A program made the position numbers and the translations under genes. Below, piece by piece: positions 19,317-27,695 of a DNA stretch of 64,000 nucleotides; position 1 is the stretch's first letter, and each line of letters opens with the position of its first letter. Source of the stretch: Pseudomonas sp. PICF141 (GTDB lineage: Bacteria; Pseudomonadota; Gammaproteobacteria; Pseudomonadales; Pseudomonadaceae); assembly GCF_002286815.1 (NCBI RefSeq), contig NZ_MUNM01000031.1:1-64000 (forward strand). The letters run 5' to 3'. The notes beneath the pieces are model-generated. The model did no database searches. It saw nothing but the letters and a program-made list of their open reading frames with translations, and was not told where the DNA came from.

Positions 19317-19339
19317 ACGAAGCAACCAGCAAAAATTTA
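19317..19339 (-). promoter_or_regulatory. Candidate iron-starvation (PvdS-type) promoter of pvdQ
   Basis: Read on the minus strand, TAAAT (19339-19335) is followed after 15 bases by CGT (19319-19317). The PvdS iron-starvation box is TAAAT, about 16-17 bases, CGT. The spacing here is slightly short, but the position, about 52 bases before the pvdQ GTG, and the gene it precedes both fit. Confidence 0.45.
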
Positions 19340-19498
19340 AGCCGTTGAGGGCGGTCTTCACGCCCGGCTCACGGGCCGCTGACGTGCTGGCGACAAATTT
19401 TCTACATAGGGGGCTTCATTATTTGCCTGCTCGTTCGTCTTATTGATTGAGAGCGCCCATCACATTTTCCTGGTCAGGCTCTGAAAAGGAGTTTTTGC

Positions 19499-19870
19499 AT
19501 GTACAACCGGCAATTGCCAATGGACGGTAGCCATGCGCCAAAAGCCAGCAACCCGGGCTTGGGCGTTTTCAATCAACCCGCCGAACGCCACGGCAACGAA
19601 CGGATCAAGTTTCTGCTGAAGAGCTTTGGCCTGCGAACCAGCCTGATTCGCTTGAAAGTCATCGACGCCTTGCTGACGGCCGCGCAAAGCAACCGCAGCC
19701 TGGGGGTGCGTGGCGTGCACAGTCACTTGCTGAACCTGGACATTCCCCTGTCCTTTCTCAGTGTCCGTGAAGTATTGAAACGCTTGTGCGGTGAAGGCGT
19801 GATCACCCTCAATCCAGACAAAAGCTACAGCCTGCATCCACAGGCTGCCGCCGTCCTGAATAGCGAGTAA
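19499..19870 (+). CDS. Fur-like winged-helix protein (PA2384-like)
   Basis: A 123-residue protein whose core (FLLKSFGLRTSLIRLKVIDA, then FLSVREVLKRLCGEGVITLN) resembles the N-terminal DNA-binding domain of Fur-family regulators. The C-terminal metal-binding and dimerisation domain is absent, with no HHxH or CxxC motifs. It is divergent from pvdQ. In P. aeruginosa PAO1 the gene next to pvdQ, PA2384, also encodes a protein with weak Fur similarity that affects iron responses, so this is probably its counterpart. AAAGGAG precedes the ATG. It is likely a DNA-binding iron-response regulator, though binding without the metal domain is unproven. Confidence 0.75.
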   Translation: MYNRQLPMDGSHAPKASNPGLGVFNQPAERHGNERIKFLLKSFGLRTSLIRLKVIDALLTAAQSNRSLGVRGVHSHLLNLDIPLSFLSVREVLKRLCGEGVITLNPDKSYSLHPQAAAVLNSE

Positions 19871-19889
19871 TCCGGCCAGGGAGCGTCGC

Positions 19890-20078
19890 TCAAGGCTTGA
19901 CCTTGCGACGCATCACGCCATTGATCACCACCACGAGCACCGCCACGCCAATGGCGATGTATTGGAACAGCTGCTCTGTAATGATCCCTGCATTTTGCAG
20001 CCAGGAAAGGCCGAACATGATCCCCAGTACCACCAGGGAAATCAGAATCGAGTATTTCAAACGTTGCGACTGGGTCAT
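19890..20078 (-). CDS. Small inner-membrane protein with two transmembrane helices
   Basis: A 62-residue protein with two hydrophobic helices (YSILISLVVLGIMFGLSWLQ and LFQYIAIGVAVLVVVINGVM) joined by a short turn and ending in a basic tail (RRKVKP). The start is ATG 20078, preceded by CAGGAAC. An upstream in-frame ATG (20120) lacks a ribosome binding site. Function is unknown. It is convergent with the Fur-like gene, with 19 bases between the stops. Confidence 0.7.
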   Translation of the reverse strand: MTQSQRLKYSILISLVVLGIMFGLSWLQNAGIITEQLFQYIAIGVAVLVVVINGVMRRKVKP

Positions 20079-20173
20079 TGCGGGTTCCTGAACCAAAAAA
20101 TGTATCCGATGTGTATCCATTGCCTGTCAAGCCACTACCGATTCGTGAGAATGGGGGCCGCAAAGGAGGTCTT

Positions 20174-20323
20174 ATGTTACAGCCGATGACACGATTTGAC
20201 TTCATTACGGCGATAACCAAGAGAATTTTGGAGATCTTTCGCCGAATCTCTGTCGGCTGCTCCCTTGACATTGAGTGGCTGCAACGTTTTCGCATAGCGA
20301 TCGCGGTTATGGCTGCTGCATAA
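20174..20323 (+). CDS. Candidate 49-residue small protein
   Basis: An ATG at 20174 follows a strong Shine-Dalgarno sequence (AAAGGAGG, 20162-20169) and opens a 49-codon frame ending at TAA 20321-20323. A hairpin terminator follows at 20368-20397. The peptide is basic and potentially amphipathic (FDFITAITKRILEIFRRI) with a hydrophobic C-terminus (FRIAIAVMAAA). I do not recognise it. Signal and terminator together suggest a real short transcription unit, either a small membrane-associated protein or a leader. Confidence 0.45.
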   Translation: MLQPMTRFDFITAITKRILEIFRRISVGCSLDIEWLQRFRIAIAVMAAA

Positions 20324-20367
20324 ACGAATTATTTATGGATCGAAAATCTGTCCTGGGAGCCTCTTAC

Positions 20368-20397
20368 AAATGCCGGTTTTATAACAGGCATTTTTTT
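20368..20397 (+). terminator. Rho-independent terminator
   Basis: AAATGCC pairs with GGCATTT across a loop of about 12 bases and is followed by a run of seven T residues. It lies downstream of the small ORF and upstream of the MFS gene. Confidence 0.7.
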
Positions 20398-20587
20398 GTG
20401 TAGGACAATTCTGAATAAACCGGGAATTTATTACAAACTTACAATCTGTTTTCTCTGAAACTCCAAACTCGACACAACACGAAAAACACTGAAACTTTTT
20501 GCCCCAAATAAGCACATGAAATTCGTCATGAGCCATGGATATTCTTGTTCTGCCGCCCTACCAACTTACCGGCACCACAGGAACATC

Positions 20588-21829
20588 ATGCATAAACCGT
20601 TAATAGATATAAGTTCGTCTCGCCTACTTGGTTTCTGCCTTGCAATCACTCTTTTTGAACTTCTGACGTATATGGCCAGCGATATGATCATGCCGGCCAT
20701 GTTGACCGTAACCCATCAACTGAATGCCCCCGCGAGTCATGTTCCCTACGCCTTTAATCTTTATTTGGCCGGGGGCATTCTATTGCAGTGGTTTATCGGT
20801 CCACTGTCCGATCATTTCGGGCGTCGCAAAATACTGCTCATCGGCTGTGCGGCATTCGCTCTAGCCTGCGCTGCGGCGTTTTACGTGCAGAGCATCTTTG
20901 TCTTCAATGGTTTACGCCTGATTCAGGGCATGGGATTGGGATTTGTCATCGCGGTCAGTTATCCAGCCCTGCAAGAAGTCTTCTGTGAAGCCGACGCTGT
21001 AAAGATCATGGCATTGCTGGGCAACGTGGCACTGCTCTCTCCGCTGCTGGGTCCTTTGCTCGGCAGTCTGATGCTGGAATGGCTCTCCTGGCGGGAGCTG
21101 TTTTTTGCATTAGGGGTCGGCGGCGCGATGGTCTGGCTAGGGCTTTATTGGTATATGCCGGAAACGGTGGGCACTTTGCGTCAGGACGGTCAACGACTGG
21201 CTGCCGTCCCCTTTGAATGGGGTGGCACGGTGCGCCGCTACACCGCTTTGCTCACCAATACTCAATTCCTGCGCGCCAGCATCGCCTTGGGACTGATGAG
21301 CCTGCCGTTGATTGCCTGGATCGGGCTGGCACCACTCCTGTTGATCCAGAACCAGGGACTTTCCACCTTGCAGTACGGCCTGTGGCAGATCCCGGTGTTC
21401 GCGGCGGTCATTCTCGGCAATCTGATACTTAACCGTTTGATTGCCAACACTGAACTGCCCCAACTGATTCGATACGCGCTGTGGCCGTTTTGCGGTGGGC
21501 TAATCGCATTGGCCGCCATCACTTTCACCGGTGCTTCGACGCTCCTGCTGGTCAGTTGCTTGTCGCTGTACGCCATCGGTCTTGGCATGAGCAACGCCGC
21601 GCTGTACCGGCTCGCGCTGTTTTCCAGCGATGACAGTAAAGGGCTGGTCTCAGCCGCGATCGGCATGATCTCCATTGCTGTCATGGGTGGTGGCGGCTCG
21701 ATTATCGCGGCCCTGGGTGTCGGTGACAGCCTTGAGGCCTTCGCTCTGATGGCCTGTCTCATGGGGCTACTGTGCCTGGCGCCCTTGAAATTGTTTCTGC
21801 GTCGTTCTCGCATCCCGCTTGCGATCTGA
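20588..21829 (+). CDS. MFS drug efflux transporter, MdfA-like
   Basis: A 413-residue, 12-helix major facilitator of the DHA1 drug:proton antiporter type. It resembles E. coli MdfA along its length: ITLFELLTYMASDMIMPAML parallels the MdfA first helix and keeps the membrane Glu and Asp. It also shows YLAGGILLQWFIGPLSDHFG and RRK of motif A, the ALLGNVALLSPLLGPLLGSL region and LPLIAWIGLAPLLLI. The start is ATG 20588 with CAGGAAC upstream. It is the first gene of a run of five same-strand genes with short gaps, so it probably exports the product of the downstream LuxE/LuxC/PaaK enzymes. Confidence 0.88.
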   Translation: MHKPLIDISSSRLLGFCLAITLFELLTYMASDMIMPAMLTVTHQLNAPASHVPYAFNLYLAGGILLQWFIGPLSDHFGRRKILLIGCAAFALACAAAFYVQSIFVFNGLRLIQGMGLGFVIAVSYPALQEVFCEADAVKIMALLGNVALLSPLLGPLLGSLMLEWLSWRELFFALGVGGAMVWLGLYWYMPETVGTLRQDGQRLAAVPFEWGGTVRRYTALLTNTQFLRASIALGLMSLPLIAWIGLAPLLLIQNQGLSTLQYGLWQIPVFAAVILGNLILNRLIANTELPQLIRYALWPFCGGLIALAAITFTGASTLLLVSCLSLYAIGLGMSNAALYRLALFSSDDSKGLVSAAIGMISIAVMGGGGSIIAALGVGDSLEAFALMACLMGLLCLAPLKLFLRRSRIPLAI

Positions 21830-21850
21830 CACCAATCAGTAGGTTTTTTG

Positions 21851-22981
21851 ATGATCCATCTACCCCATACCGATGCGCTTTGTGCGTTAACGCAACCCTA
21901 TTGCCTGGATTCCGTGCCGGACGGTCTGTTCGACCGGGCCATGAGCGAAATCAGCCTGTTTCATTGTCATCACACGCCCGGATATGAACGCTGGTTGAAT
22001 GCCAATGGTCTTGACGCCAACGCCCTGGAGACGCTGGATGACTGGTCAAGGTTGCCGCCGATTTTCGCCAATTACTTCAAGCGTCATCTGGTTTACGGCC
22101 CCACAGGCGAAGGCGCGCTGGAGCTGACATCATCCGGCACCAGCGGCCAAAAAAGTCGCATGCGCTACGACCATCGCAGCATGGCCGCCGCACAAGGCAT
22201 GGTGAACCACATTTTCCGGCATTACGGCTGGGATACACCGGACAGCCCCTGCAACTATCTGCTCCTGAGCTATGAACCCGAAGCGGCCATTACCCTGGGC
22301 ACTGCCTATACCGATCAGTTTCTTTGCAGCTACGCCCCCATCAACCGTGTCGTTTACGGATTGCGTCTTACCGGCAAAGGTCATGAGTTCGATCTTTTTG
22401 GTGTGATTCGGGCCTTGCAGGAATTTGCCGAGGAAGGATTGCCGGTTCGCATTCTCGGTTTTCCGGCGTTCCTTTCGCATGCCCTTCAATGCATGGAAGA
22501 CACCGGCGTGGCTGATTTGCAGTTGCCTGCCCAGTCACTGGTGTTTCTGGGGGGTGGCTGGAAAACCCAGGAGGCACAGGAAATTCCCCTGCATCGGTTG
22601 TATGCCCGAATCAATCGGCAGTTGGGTATCGACCTGCCCCGCTGTCGGGACGGCTATGGCGCCGTAGAGCATGCAGTGCCTTATATCCAGTGTGCCCACC
22701 ATCATTTTCATGTACCGATCTATTCGAAGGTTTTCGTGCGCAACCCATCCGATTTCACTGTCCAGCCATACGGCCAGCGCGGCTTGCTGGAATTCGTCTC
22801 GCCGTACATTTCGTCGAGCCCTGCCCATGCCGTGGTCATGGGCGATCTGGCAACGTTGCATCCCGGTGCCAGTTGCGGATGCGGTCTGCCAACCGATTGG
22901 TTCGAGCTCCATGGACGTGCCGGCACCTCCGCCACTCGCAGTTGTGCCATGGCCGCATCCGAACTGATCGGAGGCGCTTGA
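21851..22981 (+). CDS. LuxE-like acyl-protein synthetase
   Basis: A 376-residue member of the ANL superfamily related to LuxE and PaaK. The phosphate-binding loop is ELTSSGTSGQKSRMRYD near residues 95-110, and the C-terminus has CGCGLPTDWFELHGRAG, the Cys-rich end also seen in PaaK-type ligases. LuxE activates a fatty acid as acyl-AMP and passes it to LuxC for reduction to aldehyde. Here a LuxC domain is encoded by the very next gene, one base away, so the same partnership is likely. No luciferase genes are present. ATG 21851 is preferred to the adjacent TTG 21848. The substrate acid is unknown. Confidence 0.8.
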   Translation: MIHLPHTDALCALTQPYCLDSVPDGLFDRAMSEISLFHCHHTPGYERWLNANGLDANALETLDDWSRLPPIFANYFKRHLVYGPTGEGALELTSSGTSGQKSRMRYDHRSMAAAQGMVNHIFRHYGWDTPDSPCNYLLLSYEPEAAITLGTAYTDQFLCSYAPINRVVYGLRLTGKGHEFDLFGVIRALQEFAEEGLPVRILGFPAFLSHALQCMEDTGVADLQLPAQSLVFLGGGWKTQEAQEIPLHRLYARINRQLGIDLPRCRDGYGAVEHAVPYIQCAHHHFHVPIYSKVFVRNPSDFTVQPYGQRGLLEFVSPYISSSPAHAVVMGDLATLHPGASCGCGLPTDWFELHGRAGTSATRSCAMAASELIGGA

Positions 22982-22982
22982 T

Positions 22983-25385
22983 ATGTATCTGATCAATGGC
23001 CAGTTGCACGATGACATCACCCCGGAAAGTGCCCTCGAACGCCTCAAGAAACCATTGCCCCAGCTGCTTTCTTCACCGATCGACAGTGAGACCGTTATCG
23101 AGTCTGCTGCCCGCTTTGCCACGAAGTTGCAATCTCGCAGCCAGGGTCTGTCCCTTGATGATGAGCAATATCAGGGGCTGATCGATTTCTGCCAGCGCAG
23201 CAACCTGAGCAGCAAACTTGAGCGAGAGTTGGGCCTGCAACCGCGTTCGCTGCGGCGTATCGACTATCGACAGCCATGTTTCGAAAGCTGGCATCCATTA
23301 GGGTTGGTGGTGCATATCACCCCGGCCAATGCGCCGTTACTGGCCTTCTGCGCAATACTCGAAAGCCTGCTGGCCGGCAATGTCAATTGGTTGCGCCCCA
23401 GTGCCAGCGATCAGGGATTGACCGCGCAGTTGCTGGCCGCCCTTGTGCAATGCGACAGCAGCGGCAAGCTGGCCGAATTCGTAGCGGTTCTGCCGGTTCA
23501 TACCTCGCAGATAGCGCAACTTTGCGCCACGGCAGACGGGGTATCGGCCTGGGGGGGTGTGGCAGCGCTCAAGGCGATTCGTCAGCAGATTCCTGCGGGG
23601 TGCCGCTGGATCGACTGGGGACACAAAATCAGCTTTGCCTATCTGTCACCTGAAGCGGCGGAGCCCGCCGCGCTCGATGCCTTGGCAGATGAAGTCTGTC
23701 GGCTGGATCAACAAGCATGCTCCAGCCCTCAATGGGTATTGGTGGACAGCAACGATCCGGCGGTCCTGCACAAGCTTGGAGACCGTCTGGCCGAAGCCTT
23801 CAAGCGTCGCGCCCAACAGTGGCCGGCGCTGGTGCCGACAGATCGTGAAGCTTCGGAAATCACCACGCACACCGCCATGGCGCAGCTTGACCAATGCTTC
23901 AACGATCAGACCGGTCAGGTATGGACGGGCGCCGGATGGCGTGTCATCTGGGAGCATCATCAGACACTCGCGCCATCGCCGCTGTTTCGTACAGTGCTGC
24001 TCAAGCCAGTCCCACAGCACTTGCTCGCCGAATCGCTGTTGCCCTGGCGAAACGTCCTGCAAAGCTGCGCATTGATAGCGTCCCCGGCAGGGACACCCGA
24101 GCTTGTTCGTACACTGGTCAACGCCGGCGTCACGCGCATCGCGCCTTGCCAGACGATTCATGATGGCTACGCCGGCGAGCCTCACGATGGTGTTTATGCG
24201 CTGTCGCGTCTGAGTCGTCGCCTCTCTGTGAGCCTGGCCGCTGATGTCTCGATTGGCCGCTCAACGCTCGACCCGGTGCCGCCTGCCCCTGACACAGCCC
24301 GTGGCCCGATCATGGACAAAGACACCTTCATGACCCAGCCGATCAGCCCCCTGGCACAGCTGTATTTTCGCTCCGGCGGTAGCAGCGGTACTCCGGCCCT
24401 GGCAGGTTTCAGCTACCGGGATTTCCAGCGACAAATGCGCGCCGCGGCTGATGGCATGTTCGCTGCCGGGCTCGATCCGTCACAGGACCGGGTGATGAAT
24501 CTGTTCTATGGCGGGAACCTGTACGGTGGTTTTTTCAGTTTTTCGAGCATTCTTGAACAGATGGGCGTTACCCAGTTGCCCATGGGGGCTGCGCAGGACG
24601 ACGATTTCAGCGAGATCGCCCGATTGATCGTGGAGCAACGGGTCACCGTATTGATTGGCATGCCCAGTACGCTGCATCGTCTGTTTTTCAAAGAGCAGGC
24701 CCGACTTCGCGACTATGCCGGTATTGGCAAAGTGTTCCTTGGCGGCGAGCATCCAGGCGAGGCCAGCAGACGCCTGATGGAAAGTTGCGCAGTGTCGACG
24801 ATTCGTTCTGCCCTCTATGGATCCGTCGATGCAGGCCCCTTGGGTCATGCCTGCCGGGCGACCGCGGACGGCGTGTTCCACTTGATGTGCGAGACCCAGC
24901 ACCTGGAGATCGTTCAGCTCGAACAGGATGTGCCGGTGCAAGCCAATGAGATCGGCCGCCTGCTGTTTACTTCCCGCGCCCGGCAAGGTCAGCAGGTTCA
25001 CCGATACGACATCGGCGACACGGGCCGCTGGCTCCCCGGAGCTTGTCCTTGCGGACTGCCAACGCCGCGATTCGAACTGCTGCAGCGGCACGGCAAGCTG
25101 GTGCGGATTGGCACGGAGTTCATCTCACCTTCGGCGCTGGAACACAGCGTTGGAGTCCCCATTCAAGTTGTTCTGGATTACACCGCCAGTGGCGTCGAAC
25201 GAATGCAAGTGCGAACGGATGCCGATATCACGCGGGTACGAGAAAAATTGCTGACCCATGAAGCATTGGCAACTGCCATAGCCGCGGCCCTGTTAATTGT
25301 CGAAGTTACCGCCTGCGCTGAACATGAATTCATACGAAACAAACACAGTGGAAAAGTCCCACTGATTGTCGATCAACGAATATAA
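22983..25385 (+). CDS. LuxC-type acyl reductase fused to PaaK-like adenylating enzyme
   Basis: An 800-residue two-domain protein. Residues 1-430 form an acyl-CoA/acyl-enzyme reductase of the LuxC family, an aldehyde dehydrogenase relative. It shows HPLGLVVHITPANAPLLAFC and NVNWLRPSASDQGLTAQLLA in the nucleotide-binding region and a candidate catalytic Cys246 in DQQACSSPQ. After a linker, residues 444-800 form a phenylacetate-CoA-ligase-like domain with P-loop FRSGGSSGTPALAGFSYRDF, YGSVDAGPLGHACRAT and a C-terminal ACPCGLPTPRFELLQRHGK. Activation and reduction of an acid in one chain is a plausible job. GGAGG lies just before the ATG. The frame is continuous, so this is a genuine fusion, although Met444 could act as an internal start. 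Confidence 0.82.
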   Translation: MYLINGQLHDDITPESALERLKKPLPQLLSSPIDSETVIESAARFATKLQSRSQGLSLDDEQYQGLIDFCQRSNLSSKLERELGLQPRSLRRIDYRQPCFESWHPLGLVVHITPANAPLLAFCAILESLLAGNVNWLRPSASDQGLTAQLLAALVQCDSSGKLAEFVAVLPVHTSQIAQLCATADGVSAWGGVAALKAIRQQIPAGCRWIDWGHKISFAYLSPEAAEPAALDALADEVCRLDQQACSSPQWVLVDSNDPAVLHKLGDRLAEAFKRRAQQWPALVPTDREASEITTHTAMAQLDQCFNDQTGQVWTGAGWRVIWEHHQTLAPSPLFRTVLLKPVPQHLLAESLLPWRNVLQSCALIASPAGTPELVRTLVNAGVTRIAPCQTIHDGYAGEPHDGVYALSRLSRRLSVSLAADVSIGRSTLDPVPPAPDTARGPIMDKDTFMTQPISPLAQLYFRSGGSSGTPALAGFSYRDFQRQMRAAADGMFAAGLDPSQDRVMNLFYGGNLYGGFFSFSSILEQMGVTQLPMGAAQDDDFSEIARLIVEQRVTVLIGMPSTLHRLFFKEQARLRDYAGIGKVFLGGEHPGEASRRLMESCAVSTIRSALYGSVDAGPLGHACRATADGVFHLMCETQHLEIVQLEQDVPVQANEIGRLLFTSRARQGQQVHRYDIGDTGRWLPGACPCGLPTPRFELLQRHGKLVRIGTEFISPSALEHSVGVPIQVVLDYTASGVERMQVRTDADITRVREKLLTHEALATAIAAALLIVEVTACAEHEFIRNKHSGKVPLIVDQRI

Positions 25386-25443
25386 AAACAAAACATCTCA
25401 ACGACCGTGTTATTCAAATAAAAATACCTGAAAAGAGAATCCA

Positions 25444-26733
25444 GTGAAATTCATTCATTCGCTCGAACAACTCGTGCCTTTTGTACGACAACACTCAAGC
25501 TATTACAGCGAGCATCTGAAACATTTACCCGCTGCAGGTATTGTTTTAAAAGACTTACCGCTAACCAATGTAACTGACTATTGGGCCGGCAGCAGTGATT
25601 TGAATCATTGGCCGGTTTTGACTGGAAACGTCGAAGATGCGTTGGTGTTTAAAACCGGCGGCTCGACCAGTCAGGGAAAACTTGCGGTCTACGCCTACGA
25701 GGAATGGCAAACACTGGTCAGTACCTTCGGAAACAGTCTTTCTTCTCAATTGAACAATGGCGACCGCGTCGCCAATCTGTTCTTTTCAGGGGATCTCTAC
25801 GCCAGTTTTCTGTTTATCCACGATTCCCTGGCCCATGTCGGACGATCCATCTGTGAGTTTCCGTTTACCGGAGACATTGAACCAGACGTACTGGCGGTTG
25901 CGATCGCTCGACATCGAATCAATGTTCTGGCCGGGGTACCTGCACAGTTGCTTCGATTCGCGGCCTACCTGATGCAGCATCGTCGTGTGCTGTGCGGGGT
26001 CGAGACACTGCTGTACGGTGGCGAAAGCCTGTTTGCCCCGCAGTTGGCAATTCTCGGCGAAGTATTCCCCAACGCCCGCATTGCCTCTATCGGCTACGCC
26101 AGTGTAGACGCCGGGCTCATAGGGGCCAGCACTCGCGATTGTGCATTGGGCGAGCATCGGGTTTTCGAACAGCAAACCTTGCTGGAAATCATCGATGAAG
26201 ACACCGGTGAAGTGATTGAAGAATGCGATCATATCGGAATGCTAGTGCAGACCAATCTGACCCGCCGGCTCATGCCGCTGCTGCGTTATCCCGTGGGCGA
26301 CCGTGCGTGTTGGCGTGAACCGACCGCAACCCCGATGCGTAAATTCGCCCTCAAGGGGCGTAGCGCCCACAGCCAGCGGGTACGCGTAGGCGTGCTGTCG
26401 CTGCTTACTGAAGAAATACACGAGATCATTCAGCGCATAGCGCACAGCGAGCAATGGCAATTGCTGATCGAACAGACAGGCGCCAAGGATCTGTTGAGCG
26501 TGAAGTGGGTGCCCGAGCCTCAATTACAAGCCGTCGAACCAGTGCTCCGTGCATTGCGTGAAGCGTTACTCGCCCACTACCCGGCCATCGTCGACTTGAG
26601 TCGAGAGGGTCTGCTGGAGTTTCGAGTACTCTGCTGCGCAACTACAGACCTGCAGCTTCACCCTCGCTCAGGCAAGCAACTGCGAGTACAGGATTTGCGC
26701 GTGTACGATGTTTGCTCGCAGGAGCCCGCGTGA
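25444..26733 (+). CDS. Second PaaK-like adenylate-forming enzyme
   Basis: A 429-residue protein of the phenylacetate-CoA ligase/coenzyme F390 synthetase type. Visible motifs are FKTGGSTSQGKLAVYAYEEW (P-loop), RVANLFFSGDLYASFLFIHD, ETLLYGGESLF and IGYASVDAGLIGASTRDCAL. The C-terminus lacks the CxCG element present in the other two enzymes of the operon. Start is GTG 25444, with a purine-rich AAAAGAGA just upstream. It is 58 bases downstream of the LuxC fusion, in an AT-rich gap. It probably activates a second acid or transfers an acyl group in the same pathway. The substrate is unknown. Confidence 0.8.
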   Translation: MKFIHSLEQLVPFVRQHSSYYSEHLKHLPAAGIVLKDLPLTNVTDYWAGSSDLNHWPVLTGNVEDALVFKTGGSTSQGKLAVYAYEEWQTLVSTFGNSLSSQLNNGDRVANLFFSGDLYASFLFIHDSLAHVGRSICEFPFTGDIEPDVLAVAIARHRINVLAGVPAQLLRFAAYLMQHRRVLCGVETLLYGGESLFAPQLAILGEVFPNARIASIGYASVDAGLIGASTRDCALGEHRVFEQQTLLEIIDEDTGEVIEECDHIGMLVQTNLTRRLMPLLRYPVGDRACWREPTATPMRKFALKGRSAHSQRVRVGVLSLLTEEIHEIIQRIAHSEQWQLLIEQTGAKDLLSVKWVPEPQLQAVEPVLRALREALLAHYPAIVDLSREGLLEFRVLCCATTDLQLHPRSGKQLRVQDLRVYDVCSQEPA

Positions 26734-27695
26734 TGACCCGGTTGATATGCCGCCCCTATCGTCCTTCCGATGCCGATGCCGTGAGCCGGTTGTTTCGGGA
26801 AGTCTACGGCGATATCTACGCTCAGCCGGATGTTTACCTGCCGAACATGATCAGTCAGCACAACGCCGAAGGCCGCTGGCGATCGATACTGGCTGTGGAT
26901 GACACGCGGGTGCTCGGGCATGCCGCGCTGTGCCGCGACTCGCCTTCGAATACCGCGGAACTGGCCCTCATCGTGGTAGATCCCACCGCTCAGGGGCAGA
27001 ATCTCGCGACTTACCTGGGCCTTGAGCTACTGAGGCAGTCCGCTTTTCTGGGCCTCAAGAACATCTCGATCAAGCAAGTGACGCATCATCCCTACACTCA
27101 GCGCATGGCAGGAAAGATCGGCTTCCACAGCACCGGACTGCTTCCCGATTATGTCCCTTCGCCATTTGCTGAACCACTTCCGGAAACCATCGTCATGGGC
27201 TGTCACCTGATTGACGGACACACGCGTCCACTCCCCGACATGCCTTGGCCCGCAAGCTGTCGCAGGTTTATGCAGCATCTGTGCTCGGTGTTTGGAACCC
27301 GGCAAGACAATGCATCACCGCCCGTGACGCCCTTGCAAATAAAGCAACATCAGCATCGGTTCGATATTGTCATTCAACGTTTGAACAAACGTCTGCTTGA
27401 GCAAATCAGCCAATTGCCCAGGCACTGGCTGATCTCTGCAAGACTGGAATTGTCCCGGCACTTCGCCCGGGACCTGCACAGTTTTTCGGCTCTGGGCTTT
27501 GCCTTCACCGGCTTGATGCCCACGCCAGGTGATAATGGCTGGTTCGCCCTGTTTCATCGAGGCGTCCAGCCTCGTTCCCTCAACCTGCACTGCGCGCACA
27601 TGCAACGACTGCATGACGACTTACAGCAAAACGCAAATGCCATGAGAACCCACCAGTACGTCGACGCCCGTATCGGTTCCCGCTCAGCCGCTTGA
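26733..27695 (+). CDS. GNAT family N-acetyltransferase with extra C-terminal domain
   Basis: A 320-residue protein. The first 150 residues form a GNAT fold: ICRPYRPSDADAVSRLFREV at the start, and ELALIVVDPTAQGQNLATYL as the acetyl-CoA-binding motif A region. The last 170 residues are not typical GNAT and I do not recognise them. They may bind substrate. The ATG at 26733 overlaps the stop of the preceding gene (TGATG), indicating translational coupling, and is preferred to a start at 26712. As last gene of the operon it may acylate an amine intermediate. Confidence 0.78.
   Translation: MTRLICRPYRPSDADAVSRLFREVYGDIYAQPDVYLPNMISQHNAEGRWRSILAVDDTRVLGHAALCRDSPSNTAELALIVVDPTAQGQNLATYLGLELLRQSAFLGLKNISIKQVTHHPYTQRMAGKIGFHSTGLLPDYVPSPFAEPLPETIVMGCHLIDGHTRPLPDMPWPASCRRFMQHLCSVFGTRQDNASPPVTPLQIKQHQHRFDIVIQRLNKRLLEQISQLPRHWLISARLELSRHFARDLHSFSALGFAFTGLMPTPGDNGWFALFHRGVQPRSLNLHCAHMQRLHDDLQQNANAMRTHQYVDARIGSRSAA

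Noticed and set aside
20588..27695. Bioluminescence (lux) operon
   Set aside because: LuxE- and LuxC-like proteins are present, but no LuxA or LuxB luciferase is encoded in the window, and the ligase domains are PaaK-like.
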